Under the pieces are notes generated by a model. It saw only the letters and a program-made list of their open reading frames with translations, was not told the origin of the DNA and did no database searches. Below are positions 41,028 to 49,506 of a DNA stretch of 64,000 nucleotides, in pieces. This DNA is from Myxococcota bacterium (GTDB lineage Bacteria > Myxococcota_C > UBA6777), in assembly GCA_023150835.1 (NCBI GenBank), contig JAKLKB010000024.1, positions 11,106 to 75,105 of the forward strand. Direction: 5' to 3'. Position 1 is the stretch's first letter. Each line of letters starts with the position of its first letter. Position numbers and translations under genes: made by a program.

Positions 41028-42826
41028 AGCAGGTATGGGCGTTGTCGAGCGTGCGTTGGTGGCGAGACGTGGCGGGTGGACGTGTCGAGATCGTCTTGAG
41101 CGAATGGGGCGGAGAAGCCTTGGAAGAGGAGGACGTGATCTCTTTGAGGGAAGGCATGATCTTGTGTGGAGGACCGATCCCTTCGGAAGAATCGACATCG
41201 TATGGGTTGATCTACGATGGCCGAGAGGCTCCGTTGGCGATCGCATCGGTGCAATTGCAGGAGCAGCGTGATTATGTGCTGGAGGTCTTGTGGGAGGGGG
41301 AGGGCGAGGCTCCGCAGTTTGCGTGTTTTCCGCAGTTTTCGTCTGCGGTCTTTCATGCGCATCGGACTCGTCGCAAGGGCGTGATCGCGGGGGGAAAGTT
41401 GAACTTTCGGGATTATGTGGGAGGGGCTTGGTTTGAGGTGGATTGGGGCGGTCGGGCGATGTGGCGGGAATCGGTCGAGGTGCGCTCGAAAAAGTTGGAT
41501 TATTTGCAGGAGTATGTGGTGTTGATGGAGGACTTGGCTGCACAGGCAACAGCGCTGTTGTTTCAAGTCAAAAGCCCCGTGTATGCGGTCTTTCAACAAG
41601 CCCGTGCGGGTCGTGCGCGGGCGGGCTTAGAACACTTTTTGTTGCTGCGCCATGTGTTGCTCGATCCTTCGATGGATGCGGCTTTTTGGGAGATCGCGCA
41701 ATCGCCCATCCAAGCCCTTCGCCAAGAACAGCGTTGGCGACCTACTGCACAGGTCTCTTCAATCGATCCGCGCTCTTGGTTGCGAGGGTTGCACAAAGGT
41801 GGCGTGTATCGGTCTTTTCCAGAGAATGCGGCGACGGGCGCTAACGATCGATGCCTCGAACCTCGCCGAAAACTGGGGCATCACGGAACATCGGAGCGTC
41901 ACGATATCTTGCCGACTCAAGTCGTGCCGGCGCGGTTGCCTGTTTGGGCCAAGACGTGGACTTCGGATACCTCGGAAAACCGCTTTGTGTTGTGGCTGCT
42001 CGATTCGTTGTCGCGGATATTGGAGGAGATGAGACAGGTGTTTCGTCGGGCTGGGGAAGTCGGTTATGTGGGGGAGTTGGAGCGGTTGGGTCGTTTGTGT
42101 GAAGTGTGGCGTACGCGATTGCCCTTTGCAGGGGAGGTTCCGTCGGAGTGGCCGCGTGTGTTTCCATTTGCGCATCTGCGGGGGCGGGCAGGTTATCGCG
42201 AGGTGCTGGCTTGTTCGGAGCGGATGTCTTCGATCTTGCAGCTTTCATGGGAAGAGGGGGCGCAAGCGATCGCAGGGCCGCTGCGGGATATGGCGAAACT
42301 TTACGAATACTGGGCTTTTTTTGAGATATGGCGGGCATTGAACAAGATCGCAACGCCGACGGGACCTGTGTTTCCACAGACGGTCGAGGAATCACAGGGG
42401 CTTGTGTTGCGGCTCAAGCGCGGCGCGGACAGTGCGCTGCATTTTGTCTCTGGGGACTTGGTGTTGGTGTTGTACTACCAACTGCGTTTTGAGGTGGGAG
42501 GCGGGATCTTACAATCATACTCTGTGCCGATGACACCCGACTTTTCGATCGTGTTGCGGCGGAAAGAACAGGTGTTGGGCGTTTTGTGTTTTGATGCAAA
42601 GTATCGGCCTGAAGGGTCGCTCGAAAAGATGCACGCCTATCGGGACGCGTTGCGGGGTGCGTTGGGGGTTTATTTGCTGTACCCGGGAGATCCCCAAGAA
42701 CCTGTGATCTTTACGCAAGATCCGAATCGTCCGCTGTTGGGGGTTGGCGCATTCCCCTTGCGTCCGCAACCCTCGGCTCGCCAATGGCTTCCTGCCTTTT
42801 TGTCGGTGATCTTGGAACAAGTTTAG
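41024..42826 (+). CDS. DUF2357 / McrC-like PD-(D/E)XK nuclease, orphan
   Basis: A 600-residue protein with the layout of DUF2357 proteins carrying a C-terminal PF04411-type nuclease. The N-terminal half is beta-rich. The middle is helical (FVLWLLDSLSRILEEMRQVF; LYEYWAFFEIWRAL, the latter typical of the family). The nuclease core is MTPDFSIVLRR followed by LGVLCFDAKYRPEG, giving the D...(D/E)xK pattern, and then MHAYRDALRGA. Related proteins form the nuclease half of McrBC-type restriction systems with an AAA+ GTPase, but no such partner lies next to it. The probable TTG start at 41024 overlaps the corA stop, and the ribosome binding site is weak. Its function here is inferred only. Confidence 0.75.
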   Translation: MKQVWALSSVRWWRDVAGGRVEIVLSEWGGEALEEEDVISLREGMILCGGPIPSEESTSYGLIYDGREAPLAIASVQLQEQRDYVLEVLWEGEGEAPQFACFPQFSSAVFHAHRTRRKGVIAGGKLNFRDYVGGAWFEVDWGGRAMWRESVEVRSKKLDYLQEYVVLMEDLAAQATALLFQVKSPVYAVFQQARAGRARAGLEHFLLLRHVLLDPSMDAAFWEIAQSPIQALRQEQRWRPTAQVSSIDPRSWLRGLHKGGVYRSFPENAATGANDRCLEPRRKLGHHGTSERHDILPTQVVPARLPVWAKTWTSDTSENRFVLWLLDSLSRILEEMRQVFRRAGEVGYVGELERLGRLCEVWRTRLPFAGEVPSEWPRVFPFAHLRGRAGYREVLACSERMSSILQLSWEEGAQAIAGPLRDMAKLYEYWAFFEIWRALNKIATPTGPVFPQTVEESQGLVLRLKRGADSALHFVSGDLVLVLYYQLRFEVGGGILQSYSVPMTPDFSIVLRRKEQVLGVLCFDAKYRPEGSLEKMHAYRDALRGALGVYLLYPGDPQEPVIFTQDPNRPLLGVGAFPLRPQPSARQWLPAFLSVILEQV

Positions 42827-42855
42827 GCGTTGCAAGGGGATGAGCGTGGCTTGGA

Positions 42856-42885
42856 TTGACAGATTTGATTTTTCGCTTGTATGTA
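42856..42885 (+). promoter_or_regulatory. Putative promoter upstream of the 43029 gene
   Basis: TTGACA (42856-42861) is followed after 18 bp by TATGTA (42880-42885), about 140 bases before the ATG. The -35 is perfect and the -10 is partial. Confidence 0.4.
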
Positions 42886-43028
42886 CATCGTACCATCCGA
42901 GAGATAGGCAGGTTTGGTTTTGTCCTGCGAGGCTTGACCTGTTGCTTGGAGCTTGGCAGGCAGAGCGCTGTCGCCCGTGATGCAGGCCAAGGGGCTTGAC
43001 CCGTTGAGCGGAGCTTGGGAGGCGTTGG

Positions 43029-44360
43029 ATGATCAAATGGTTCGCGCTATTGGGATGTTCGGTGATCGCCTTTGCGTTGTTGGGGGGGGCTTATGCGTAT
43101 TGGCGGGCCAATCCACCGCTGCCCGTCGAGGCCGAACGCTACAAGAAGGTGAGTTTGTTTGTGCCGCCCAACCCGCCTTCTTCCGCCGAGATGGAAGAGT
43201 ACCTTCGACAGAGCGGTGATATGGAGATGCGCAATATGCGCAACCTCGATCACATCCGCACCAAGATCCAATCGGGGCGTTGGCCTGCTGAGATGGAGTT
43301 GTTGTCGTGGGTTCAAGCCACCGATCTAGATCTCAAACGCTTTGAAGCGGCCTTGCGTTCGAAGGGCTGTTTTCCGCAAGAAAAAACCACACGCAGCGCG
43401 AGCGAACAGGGCGATACGCGGCGTTTTCGGTACTCGCGCTTTGTCTGGGGGGTCGAGTTGATCACGTACCAATCGTTGCTGTTTTTTCGGCGTGGTGCGG
43501 CTCCAGAGGCGATCAAACGGCTGGAGATGTTGCACGAGAACTTGTTGCGCTACGAGATGGCGTGTGGGGCTTCGCTGTTGGTGGTCAATGTGATCTCGGC
43601 TTCTGTACAGGTGTTTTTGGATGGCGTGCTGTTTTCGCTGCGGGCTGATGGACTGACGCAAGAAGAGCATGGGCGTCTGTTGGATATCTTGTTTGCGTGG
43701 GCGACGCGCCCGCCGTTGTCTTTTGCGATGGCGCTGCGTCAAGAAGCCCATCAGGCCAAGAAGATCATCGATCTCTTTCGCCAACAGATCAAAAACAAGA
43801 TCCAACAAGCACAGCACGACGAGCAGGCGATCCCGAAAGAGGTCGGCGATGAATTTATGGATCAAATCCATGTCATTGATTTTGCCCAAACCAAGGACTT
43901 GATCGAACAAAAGTATCGTTGCTTGGTCGCCAAAGTCGAGCAACCTTTGTCGCCTGATACCTTTCAACCTTGTCCTGTCGAGCGTTATCTCCGTCGGCTG
44001 CGCAAGAAAAAGAAAGGGGAGATGTTGCTGATGTTGCGCCGCAACGTCGTGGGGCATTTTTTGCTGGCGCAGATGACGCCACGTTATCGGACGTATCTGT
44101 TGAACTGGTATGCGTCGAGATGTCGGGCCGCAGCGCATCTGGCGTTGTGGTATCGGTCTTTGAGAGCGCAGGACAAAAAGCTCGCTCCTTCGCGTTATTT
44201 GTTTGAGCCAGAGAATCCTTACACGCGGGAGCCTTTTGGCGCTTCGCTGGAACAGGTGTGCGCCTTGCCTTTGTGGATCGCGCAGGTGTATCCACAGGCC
44301 GAAGGGATCGCCGAGCGCAGCCGCCCACCGCTACCTGCGCGATTAAAGCGCGTCGAATAG
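43029..44360 (+). CDS. Uncharacterised membrane-anchored protein
   Basis: A 443-residue protein with one N-terminal membrane helix or uncleaved signal (FALLGCSVIAFALLGGAYAY) followed by a large helical domain. There is no recognised motif. Arg/Lys-rich segments (YLRRLRKKKKGEML) and amphipathic helices (KKIIDLFRQQIKNKIQQAQH) are prominent, and cysteines are few. GGGAGG lies 7 nt before ATG 43029, giving a confident start. It follows the nuclease gene by 202 nt containing a possible promoter. Proteins of this kind with a short anchor and helical periplasmic domain are common in Myxococcota; no function is proposed. Confidence 0.75.
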   Translation: MIKWFALLGCSVIAFALLGGAYAYWRANPPLPVEAERYKKVSLFVPPNPPSSAEMEEYLRQSGDMEMRNMRNLDHIRTKIQSGRWPAEMELLSWVQATDLDLKRFEAALRSKGCFPQEKTTRSASEQGDTRRFRYSRFVWGVELITYQSLLFFRRGAAPEAIKRLEMLHENLLRYEMACGASLLVVNVISASVQVFLDGVLFSLRADGLTQEEHGRLLDILFAWATRPPLSFAMALRQEAHQAKKIIDLFRQQIKNKIQQAQHDEQAIPKEVGDEFMDQIHVIDFAQTKDLIEQKYRCLVAKVEQPLSPDTFQPCPVERYLRRLRKKKKGEMLLMLRRNVVGHFLLAQMTPRYRTYLLNWYASRCRAAAHLALWYRSLRAQDKKLAPSRYLFEPENPYTREPFGASLEQVCALPLWIAQVYPQAEGIAERSRPPLPARLKRVE

Positions 44361-44459
44361 AAGGGGCTTGGCGACGATGTTCTCTCTTGTGGGGGTTGGG
44401 CGCTGGTCTTGGCTGTGTTAGGGTCGCCTTCTTTGTTTGTGTGCATGGGCTACACGATT

Positions 44460-44574
44460 ATACGAGATCCGCCTGTTGTGTGATCGTAAAGATGTAGGGG
44501 CCGACCCCTGTGTCTGCCCAAGAATAGGGCGTCTACATACTCTCCTTTGTGTACACATTACTCGGAGATTGTAT
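44460..44574 (+). repeat. TIR/hairpin repeat element, complete copy
   Basis: ATACGAGATCCGCC at the left and GGAGATTGTAT at the right bound a 115-bp element, the same length as the copy at 17659. The core is degraded (GTAGGGGCCGACCCCTGTGT) but the right arm AGGGCGTCTAC is kept. Confidence 0.75.
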
Positions 44575-44604
44575 AACGCGTTCATTTGGAAAAAGGAGCT
44601 TTGG

Positions 44605-45297
44605 ATGTTTGGCTACACACGGTGGTTGATCGGTCTGATCGGTTTGGGGGGCGGTTGGTTTGGGGCCGCCGCAACAGTTCACGCGGATGAGTTGAGTTTG
44701 CGTATCAAAGTCCCTTCGGGCATCTCGGATCGGGGTGGGATGCAAAAATTACTCACCAAGGAGTTGCGCAAAAACTTGCTTGAGCAGGGGTTTGTGATCC
44801 GACCAAGCGCCAAGTTTTTGTTGGCGATTACCGCTGATGTCGAAGAATCGGGCGGAGAAAGCGACCCACCTTCGTGTGTGGTTGCCTTGCGCTTGCAGAT
44901 GGTGTTGATGCCCCAAAATCGAGAAGTGTTTACAGCCTCTGCCAACGGGCGTTCGGGCTTTAATCGCCCCACCCCGATGGATCGCGCAAAACGCATGACT
45001 TTGCGTACACAATCCACCGCTTACGCTGCGCGCTCTTTGATCAAGCCCTTGCGCGGTTATATGGAACAAGTCAAAGAAAAGATGAGTAGTCTTGAAAAAG
45101 GCCAAGTCCTCGGTCGTGCCTTGGGTAAACCCGGACGGCGCTCGGCAGGTGGCACAGGCAGCGCCTCCGCAACCCCCGCACGGCCCGGAAAGCCCTTGCC
45201 GGGACGTCCACCCCTCCGAAAGCTCCTCCCTGCCGGCATGGACAACGACGGCAACAAACCTCCCCTCGCGATCGATTCTGAACCCTCCAAGCCTTGA
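44605..45297 (+). CDS. Exported protein of unknown function
   Basis: A 230-residue protein with a clear signal peptide (WLIGLIGLGGGWFGAAATVHA, probable cleavage after VHA). The mature part begins DELSLRIKVPSGIS and contains a compact alpha/beta region (KELRKNLLEQGFVIRPSAKF, then LLAITADVEE and CVVALRLQMVLM). This resembles periplasmic domains that bind or assemble envelope components, but no family is recognised. The C-terminal 60 residues are Gly/Pro/Arg-rich and probably disordered. AAAGGAG lies 6 nt before ATG 44605. It converges with the TldD-like gene, whose stop is 10 nt away. Confidence 0.7.
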   Translation: MFGYTRWLIGLIGLGGGWFGAAATVHADELSLRIKVPSGISDRGGMQKLLTKELRKNLLEQGFVIRPSAKFLLAITADVEESGGESDPPSCVVALRLQMVLMPQNREVFTASANGRSGFNRPTPMDRAKRMTLRTQSTAYAARSLIKPLRGYMEQVKEKMSSLEKGQVLGRALGKPGRRSAGGTGSASATPARPGKPLPGRPPLRKLLPAGMDNDGNKPPLAIDSEPSKP

Positions 45298-45307
45298 GCT
45301 TCTTTGG

Positions 45308-47164
45308 TTAGGGCTTTGCGGGGGCGGATTTTCTCGGCGGGGCAGGCTTTGTGGCGAAGGGGAAGGGCAGTTCAAAAGCTTTCTTTTCGGTGACTTTTTT
45401 GCGGAGAAGGCTGATGCGTTGGATCAGCAGGCTCGGCGAAACAACGGCGATGTTGATATTGCCCGAGTCTTCGCCATCTGCGCCATTAAACACACCATCG
45501 TCGTTGCCTGTCGCCACGATCCCGCGCATGAGTTGCATCGCATCCATCCGCAGGGTCAGCCCTTTGAGGGGCTTTTCTTGGCCCGTTTGTACATCGATCT
45601 GGAGCACTTCGTCGGGATTGGCGCTGTAAAGTGTGCCGCTGACTTGGCTGTAGCCGCTGAAACGCTTGAGGATATAAGCGTACCGCTGGCCTTGTTGTTT
45701 GGCTTGTTCGAGCAGTTGTTTGCGCAACACGCTCAAGGGAAAGGCGCGCTTGCTTTTGACAAAGGTGGTTCCGGGGCGGCTAATCGGTTGTTCACCAAAG
45801 GCGGCGCGTCCATGCCCGTTCGAGCGCTTGCGATCCTTGTAGGGTTTTCGGGACATATAGAGCTCTTTGAGTACGCCGTCTTGGATCATCGTAAGAGGGC
45901 GCGCCTTTACCCACTCGTCGTCGTAGAGATAGTGGCTGTTGAGGGGGGTTTTTCCCCAGTAGGTCTGTGTGGGATCGTCGATCACGCTCAAAAATGACGG
46001 GATGATCGGCTTACCCAGTTTCTTTTCAAAAAATCGCGCATCATTCGGTCGCAAGAATCGGCCTGTTGAAAGCCGCGCCATCAAGATATCGAAAAACATC
46101 GCGCCACTCAACATCGGGTCCACGATCGCTGGGCCTTCGTCTGGATCGCCTTCTTCGCTTTGAACGCGGCGCTTGAGTTCTGCCAAGATCTCGTCGTAGG
46201 TGGCTTGAAGCTGCTGTTCTGTCGGTAGCTCCGCCTCGGTGCGCACAAAGCCGTTGCGCGAAGCGGTGAAGTATTCGTTGTTTTTGCCCAGATACGCCAG
46301 TGATATCGACCACAAAAGGCCGTAGTGACGCAGCAACACACGCGAGCCATCGTTGCCCACGCCCAACAGAACGTTGTCTTCTCCGTCGATATGTACTTTG
46401 CTTTCGATCACACGGGGGTTTTGGCGCTGCGATCCCGAGATGCGGCGCACGATGCCTTTCCATTTCTTTTTGTCGAATTGCAGCAGCGGATCGAGCGGCG
46501 CTTCGTAGCGTGTCGGCGGCTCTTTGGTCAAGTCGCCCGCTTTGTCGAGTTGTTTGGGCTTGATGCTTCGGACGTAGCGTTTGCGCCAATAACGTGCGGT
46601 CGATACGCGGTAGGCGTGATCGGTTTGTTGCCACAGCAGCTTTTTCAGATTTGGGGCCGATGTATCCGTAAAGATCACATCACCCGAAGGCAGCAGCGTT
46701 CGGGTAATGCTCCAATCATATCCGTCCGAACCCGTCTGATCGAAGGCGTGATCGCCCACACGCATCTCTACACGCACTTGATGCGAAGGCTTGTTTCGGT
46801 TGTCGGCTGTGTTGGTCAGCACGCCCTCCGCTGCATGGATCACCAAACCCCGACGCTGAAGCATCCGATAACGCAGCGAGTACACTTTGGGGATCGCCCG
46901 CTTCGCGAAAAACCCCATGTAGCGCTTTTGTTCGCTCTCCATCAGATCCAACAGTTGCTTGGTTTGGGCTTTTCGTTGTGCAAGATCAACGTATGGCTTC
47001 GGCTTTTTGGCCTTGGATGCGGCCTTGGGGGTCTCTGCCTTCGGGGCGGCTCGGTGGCTCGGGCGGGAAGCGGGGGTGGCTTGCGTGGGTTGGCTGATCA
47101 GCACACCAGCCAAGCCGAGAAGCAGAAAAACACTGCGCGCTGCGCTCTTGCGTCGCTTCAACAT
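45308..47164 (-). CDS. Exported TldD/PmbA-related protein lacking the zinc motif
   Basis: A 618-residue protein with a signal peptide (VFLLLGLAGVLISQPTQA) followed by an Ala/Lys/Pro linker. The middle and C-terminus follow the TldD/PmbA (peptidase U62) layout: LRYRMLQRRGLVIHAAEG, VRVEMRVGDHAFDQTGSDGY, the domain joint MIQDGVLKELYMSRKPY and the RSNGHGRAAFG segment. Where active members have HExxxH, this protein reads MLSGAMFFDILMARLSTGRF, with no such histidines. It is therefore probably not a zinc protease, or has changed function. TldD and PmbA are normally cytoplasmic, so export is also unusual. ATG 47164 has AGGAG 5 nt upstream. Confidence 0.78.
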   Translation of the reverse strand: MLKRRKSAARSVFLLLGLAGVLISQPTQATPASRPSHRAAPKAETPKAASKAKKPKPYVDLAQRKAQTKQLLDLMESEQKRYMGFFAKRAIPKVYSLRYRMLQRRGLVIHAAEGVLTNTADNRNKPSHQVRVEMRVGDHAFDQTGSDGYDWSITRTLLPSGDVIFTDTSAPNLKKLLWQQTDHAYRVSTARYWRKRYVRSIKPKQLDKAGDLTKEPPTRYEAPLDPLLQFDKKKWKGIVRRISGSQRQNPRVIESKVHIDGEDNVLLGVGNDGSRVLLRHYGLLWSISLAYLGKNNEYFTASRNGFVRTEAELPTEQQLQATYDEILAELKRRVQSEEGDPDEGPAIVDPMLSGAMFFDILMARLSTGRFLRPNDARFFEKKLGKPIIPSFLSVIDDPTQTYWGKTPLNSHYLYDDEWVKARPLTMIQDGVLKELYMSRKPYKDRKRSNGHGRAAFGEQPISRPGTTFVKSKRAFPLSVLRKQLLEQAKQQGQRYAYILKRFSGYSQVSGTLYSANPDEVLQIDVQTGQEKPLKGLTLRMDAMQLMRGIVATGNDDGVFNGADGEDSGNINIAVVSPSLLIQRISLLRKKVTEKKAFELPFPFATKPAPPRKSAPAKP

Positions 47165-47365
47165 GCGGACTCCTGTCGATTGTGGGTCTTGTCGTCGCAT
47201 TGATCCTAGGAAAAGGCCGATATCGCGGGAAACCATAAGCAGACATCTTTTCGGCTTGCGTTTGCAGAGTCCTACGCAGCGCCTCCGATGTCAAGGTGGG
47301 GGTGATGCCGCCTCAGAAGGGCGACAGACACGGCTTTTGCGAACTCCTCAGGTGTCAAGACGGAT

Positions 47366-47520
47366 GTGATACGATATCCAGTTGATGTGTGATCGCGATG
47401 TTGATGCGATCCGCTGTAATTGCCCTATTGGGGGGCAGCCACAGGGGGCTGCATTTGAGGGCAGCCACAGGGGGCTGCCCCTACGTTTTATGACCGCGCT
47501 GTGGGCGGATTTCGTATCAC
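47366..47520 (-). repeat. TIR/hairpin repeat element with 14-bp ends and two cores
   Basis: GTGATACGATATCC (47366-47379) and GGATTTCGTATCAC (47507-47520) pair at 13 of 14 positions. Two GGGCAGCC...GGCTGC hairpin cores lie inside. The right terminal repeat supplies the TGA stop (47517-47519) of the lipoprotein gene. The rest of the gap, 47165-47365, shows no gene. Confidence 0.85.
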
Positions 47521-47849
47521 TTCGGCGTATAAACGCAGGTCTTGGCGTTGATCATGACCTGATATTCGGCCTGACAGGTGATTACTGCACCTTCGTCAGC
47601 GCGGCGGATGCACAACAGCTTGGCGTCTTGATCGGGGTTTCCGTTCCCCGCCGGTACTTGATCGCAACACTCGCGCAACGCCACGCAACATTGGCTGTTG
47701 TCCGAACCTGCATCCGCTTCGGGGTTGCTTGGTACAGGCCGACAACGCGGATCATACGGGTCTTGGCAGCCCATCGACACCCAACAGCCCACAAACACAC
47801 TCCATAAACCCCAAAAGATCATCCCGCGCAGCGCTCCAAACTTACGCAT
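47517..47849 (-). CDS. Small cysteine-rich lipoprotein
   Basis: A 110-residue lipoprotein precursor. The signal (MIFWGLWSVFVGCWVSMGC) ends in a cysteine fitting a lipobox of S-M-G-C type. The mature part has nine further cysteines, with NSQCCVALRECCDQVP and LLCIRRADEGAVITCQAEYQ, suggesting a disulfide-linked fold. The family is unknown. GGAGG lies 6 nt before ATG 47849. The stop codon and the preceding lysine are at the edge of an inserted repeat element, so the C-terminus may be non-native. It is divergent from cysE. Confidence 0.75.
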   Translation of the reverse strand: MRKFGALRGMIFWGLWSVFVGCWVSMGCQDPYDPRCRPVPSNPEADAGSDNSQCCVALRECCDQVPAGNGNPDQDAKLLCIRRADEGAVITCQAEYQVMINAKTCVYTPK

Positions 47850-48022
47850 CAAAAACCTCCATCGCTTGTCGTGCAGCATCCTGTTGATTCTGTACACACA
47901 AGCACCTCAAACGCACGGACTTTTTTCGGGACTGTTGCCTCTTGTGATCGCAAAGACCTATGATGCCGCGACACGCGGCCCAAAAGGGCCATCTTGAGTT
48001 TAGAAAAGAAAGGTACACGATC

Positions 48023-49051
48023 TTGAGTGCCACAAAAACCTCCGTTCCATCGAGTCGAAACGCAGTCCACCTGAGCGTTGTCTCCGCAGATACCGACCCT
48101 TCCACTCACTCGCACGAAAGCGAAGATGCGCCCCTTGATCTGCGCGAACTCGTCGATGCTTTGTGGGTCGCAGATCGCTGCACCCAAAGCCCTCTTCCTT
48201 ACACCCATCCTGCCGTGCGCGGTGTCGCTTTGCCTTCCCGACAAGCCGTCTTTGAGATGATGGATCTGATGCTCGCCGTGTTTTTCCCCGGCCACTTTGG
48301 GCGCTCTGATCTGTCCGAGTCGACCATGCCTTTTTATCTTGGCTCCACCCTCGATCGCCTGCTCCAGCTTTTACAAGAACAGATGAAACGCGGCTTGTAC
48401 TTTGTGTGTTCCCACCACGACCAAGAAACCTTGTGCGCTTGTGACGGCAAAGCCGAACACTTGACACGGCGTTTTGCTCGCCAACTCCCCACCATCCGAC
48501 GCTTTCTTTGCTCTGATGTCCACGCTGCCTACATCGGCGATCCTGCCGCCTTGTCCAGCGATGAAGTGATCTTCTGTTATCCCGGACTCTTCGCCATCGC
48601 ACACCAACGTGTCGCACACCAATTCTACCAAATGGGCGTCCCCATCTTGCCCCGCATGATCACCGAACGCGCACACTCCCTGACAGGGATCGATATCCAT
48701 CCCGGGGCCTCCATCGCCGAAGGGCTGTTTATCGATCACGGAACGGGCGTTGTCATCGGTGAAACTGCTGTCATCGGAAAGCGTGTCCGCCTCTATCAAG
48801 GTGTCACCCTCGGCGCAAAAAGTTTCCCCCTCGACGAACACGGCAACCCCATCAAAGGCGTCAAACGACACCCCAACCTCGAAGACGAAGTTATCGTCTA
48901 CTCTGGCGCCACCATCCTCGGTGATATCACCATCGGCGCTGGTTCCGTCATCGGCGGAAACGTCTGGGTCACCCACAGCGTCCCTCCCCACAGCCGTATC
49001 ACCCAATCTTCCCATCGTTCCGAGTTGTTTGAGTCGGGTGGCGGCATCTGA
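48023..49051 (+). CDS. cysE: Serine O-acetyltransferase (CysE/EpsC type)
   Basis: Acetylates serine with acetyl-CoA, the first step of cysteine synthesis. The 342-residue protein has an N-terminal helical domain of about 200 residues, longer than enterobacterial CysE. The left-handed hexapeptide-repeat domain follows, with LTGIDIHPGASIAEGLFIDH, GTGVVIGETAVIGKRVRLYQ and GVTLGAKSFP. Catalytic His/Asp residues lie in DIHPGA and IDHGTG, and KRHPNLEDEVIVYSGATILG follows. Start TTG 48023 has AAGAAAGG 9 nt upstream; an ATG 63 nt further upstream lacks a site. Its stop is followed by TGATACAAAACC, a degenerate repeat end. Confidence 0.93.
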   Translation: MSATKTSVPSSRNAVHLSVVSADTDPSTHSHESEDAPLDLRELVDALWVADRCTQSPLPYTHPAVRGVALPSRQAVFEMMDLMLAVFFPGHFGRSDLSESTMPFYLGSTLDRLLQLLQEQMKRGLYFVCSHHDQETLCACDGKAEHLTRRFARQLPTIRRFLCSDVHAAYIGDPAALSSDEVIFCYPGLFAIAHQRVAHQFYQMGVPILPRMITERAHSLTGIDIHPGASIAEGLFIDHGTGVVIGETAVIGKRVRLYQGVTLGAKSFPLDEHGNPIKGVKRHPNLEDEVIVYSGATILGDITIGAGSVIGGNVWVTHSVPPHSRITQSSHRSELFESGGGI

Positions 49052-49137
49052 TACAAAACCATCGCTCACGAAAAGCACGCAAAAGAGGGATATGGGGCAG
49101 TGTCCTGCAAGACCAAGGAAAGAGGAGGAGGAGGGAG

Positions 49138-49502
49138 ATGCGAAATCCGCTTATCGTGTGCGTCAAAATGTAGGGGCAGCCCCCTGTGGCTGCCCGACCA
49201 CAGGGCGTCTACAGCGGATCGCTCCTATCCTTCGAACACACATTTCTAGGATATCGCATGATCCGAAATCCGCCTATCGTGTGCAATATGTAGGGGCAGC
49301 CCTCTGTGGCTGCCCGACCACAGGGCGTCTACAGCGGATCGCTCCTATCCTTCGAACACACATTTCTAGGATATCGCATGATCCGAAATCCGCCTATCGT
49401 GTGCGCCAATATGTAGGGGCAGCCCTCTGTGGCTGCCCGACCACAGGGCGTCTACAGCGGATCGCTCCTATCCTTCGAATACACATTTCTAGGATATCGC
49501 AT
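49138..49502 (+). repeat. Three tandem copies of the TIR/hairpin repeat element
   Basis: Copies at 49138-49259, 49261-49379 and 49381-49502 each run from a (ATGCGA or ATCCGA)AATCC end, through GTAGGGGCAGCC...GGCTGCCC and AGGGCGTCTACAGCGGATCG, to GGATATCGCAT. The ends read ATGCGA/TCGCAT here instead of ATACGA/TCGTAT elsewhere, a paired change. The array fills the gap between cysE and the next gene; bases 49052-49137 show nothing. Confidence 0.9.
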
Positions 49503-49506
49503 GAGA

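Noticed and set aside
41024-44360. A defence island around the DUF2357 nuclease
   Set aside because: Neighbours are a magnesium transporter and an unrecognised membrane protein; no ATPase, methylase or toxin genes are present.
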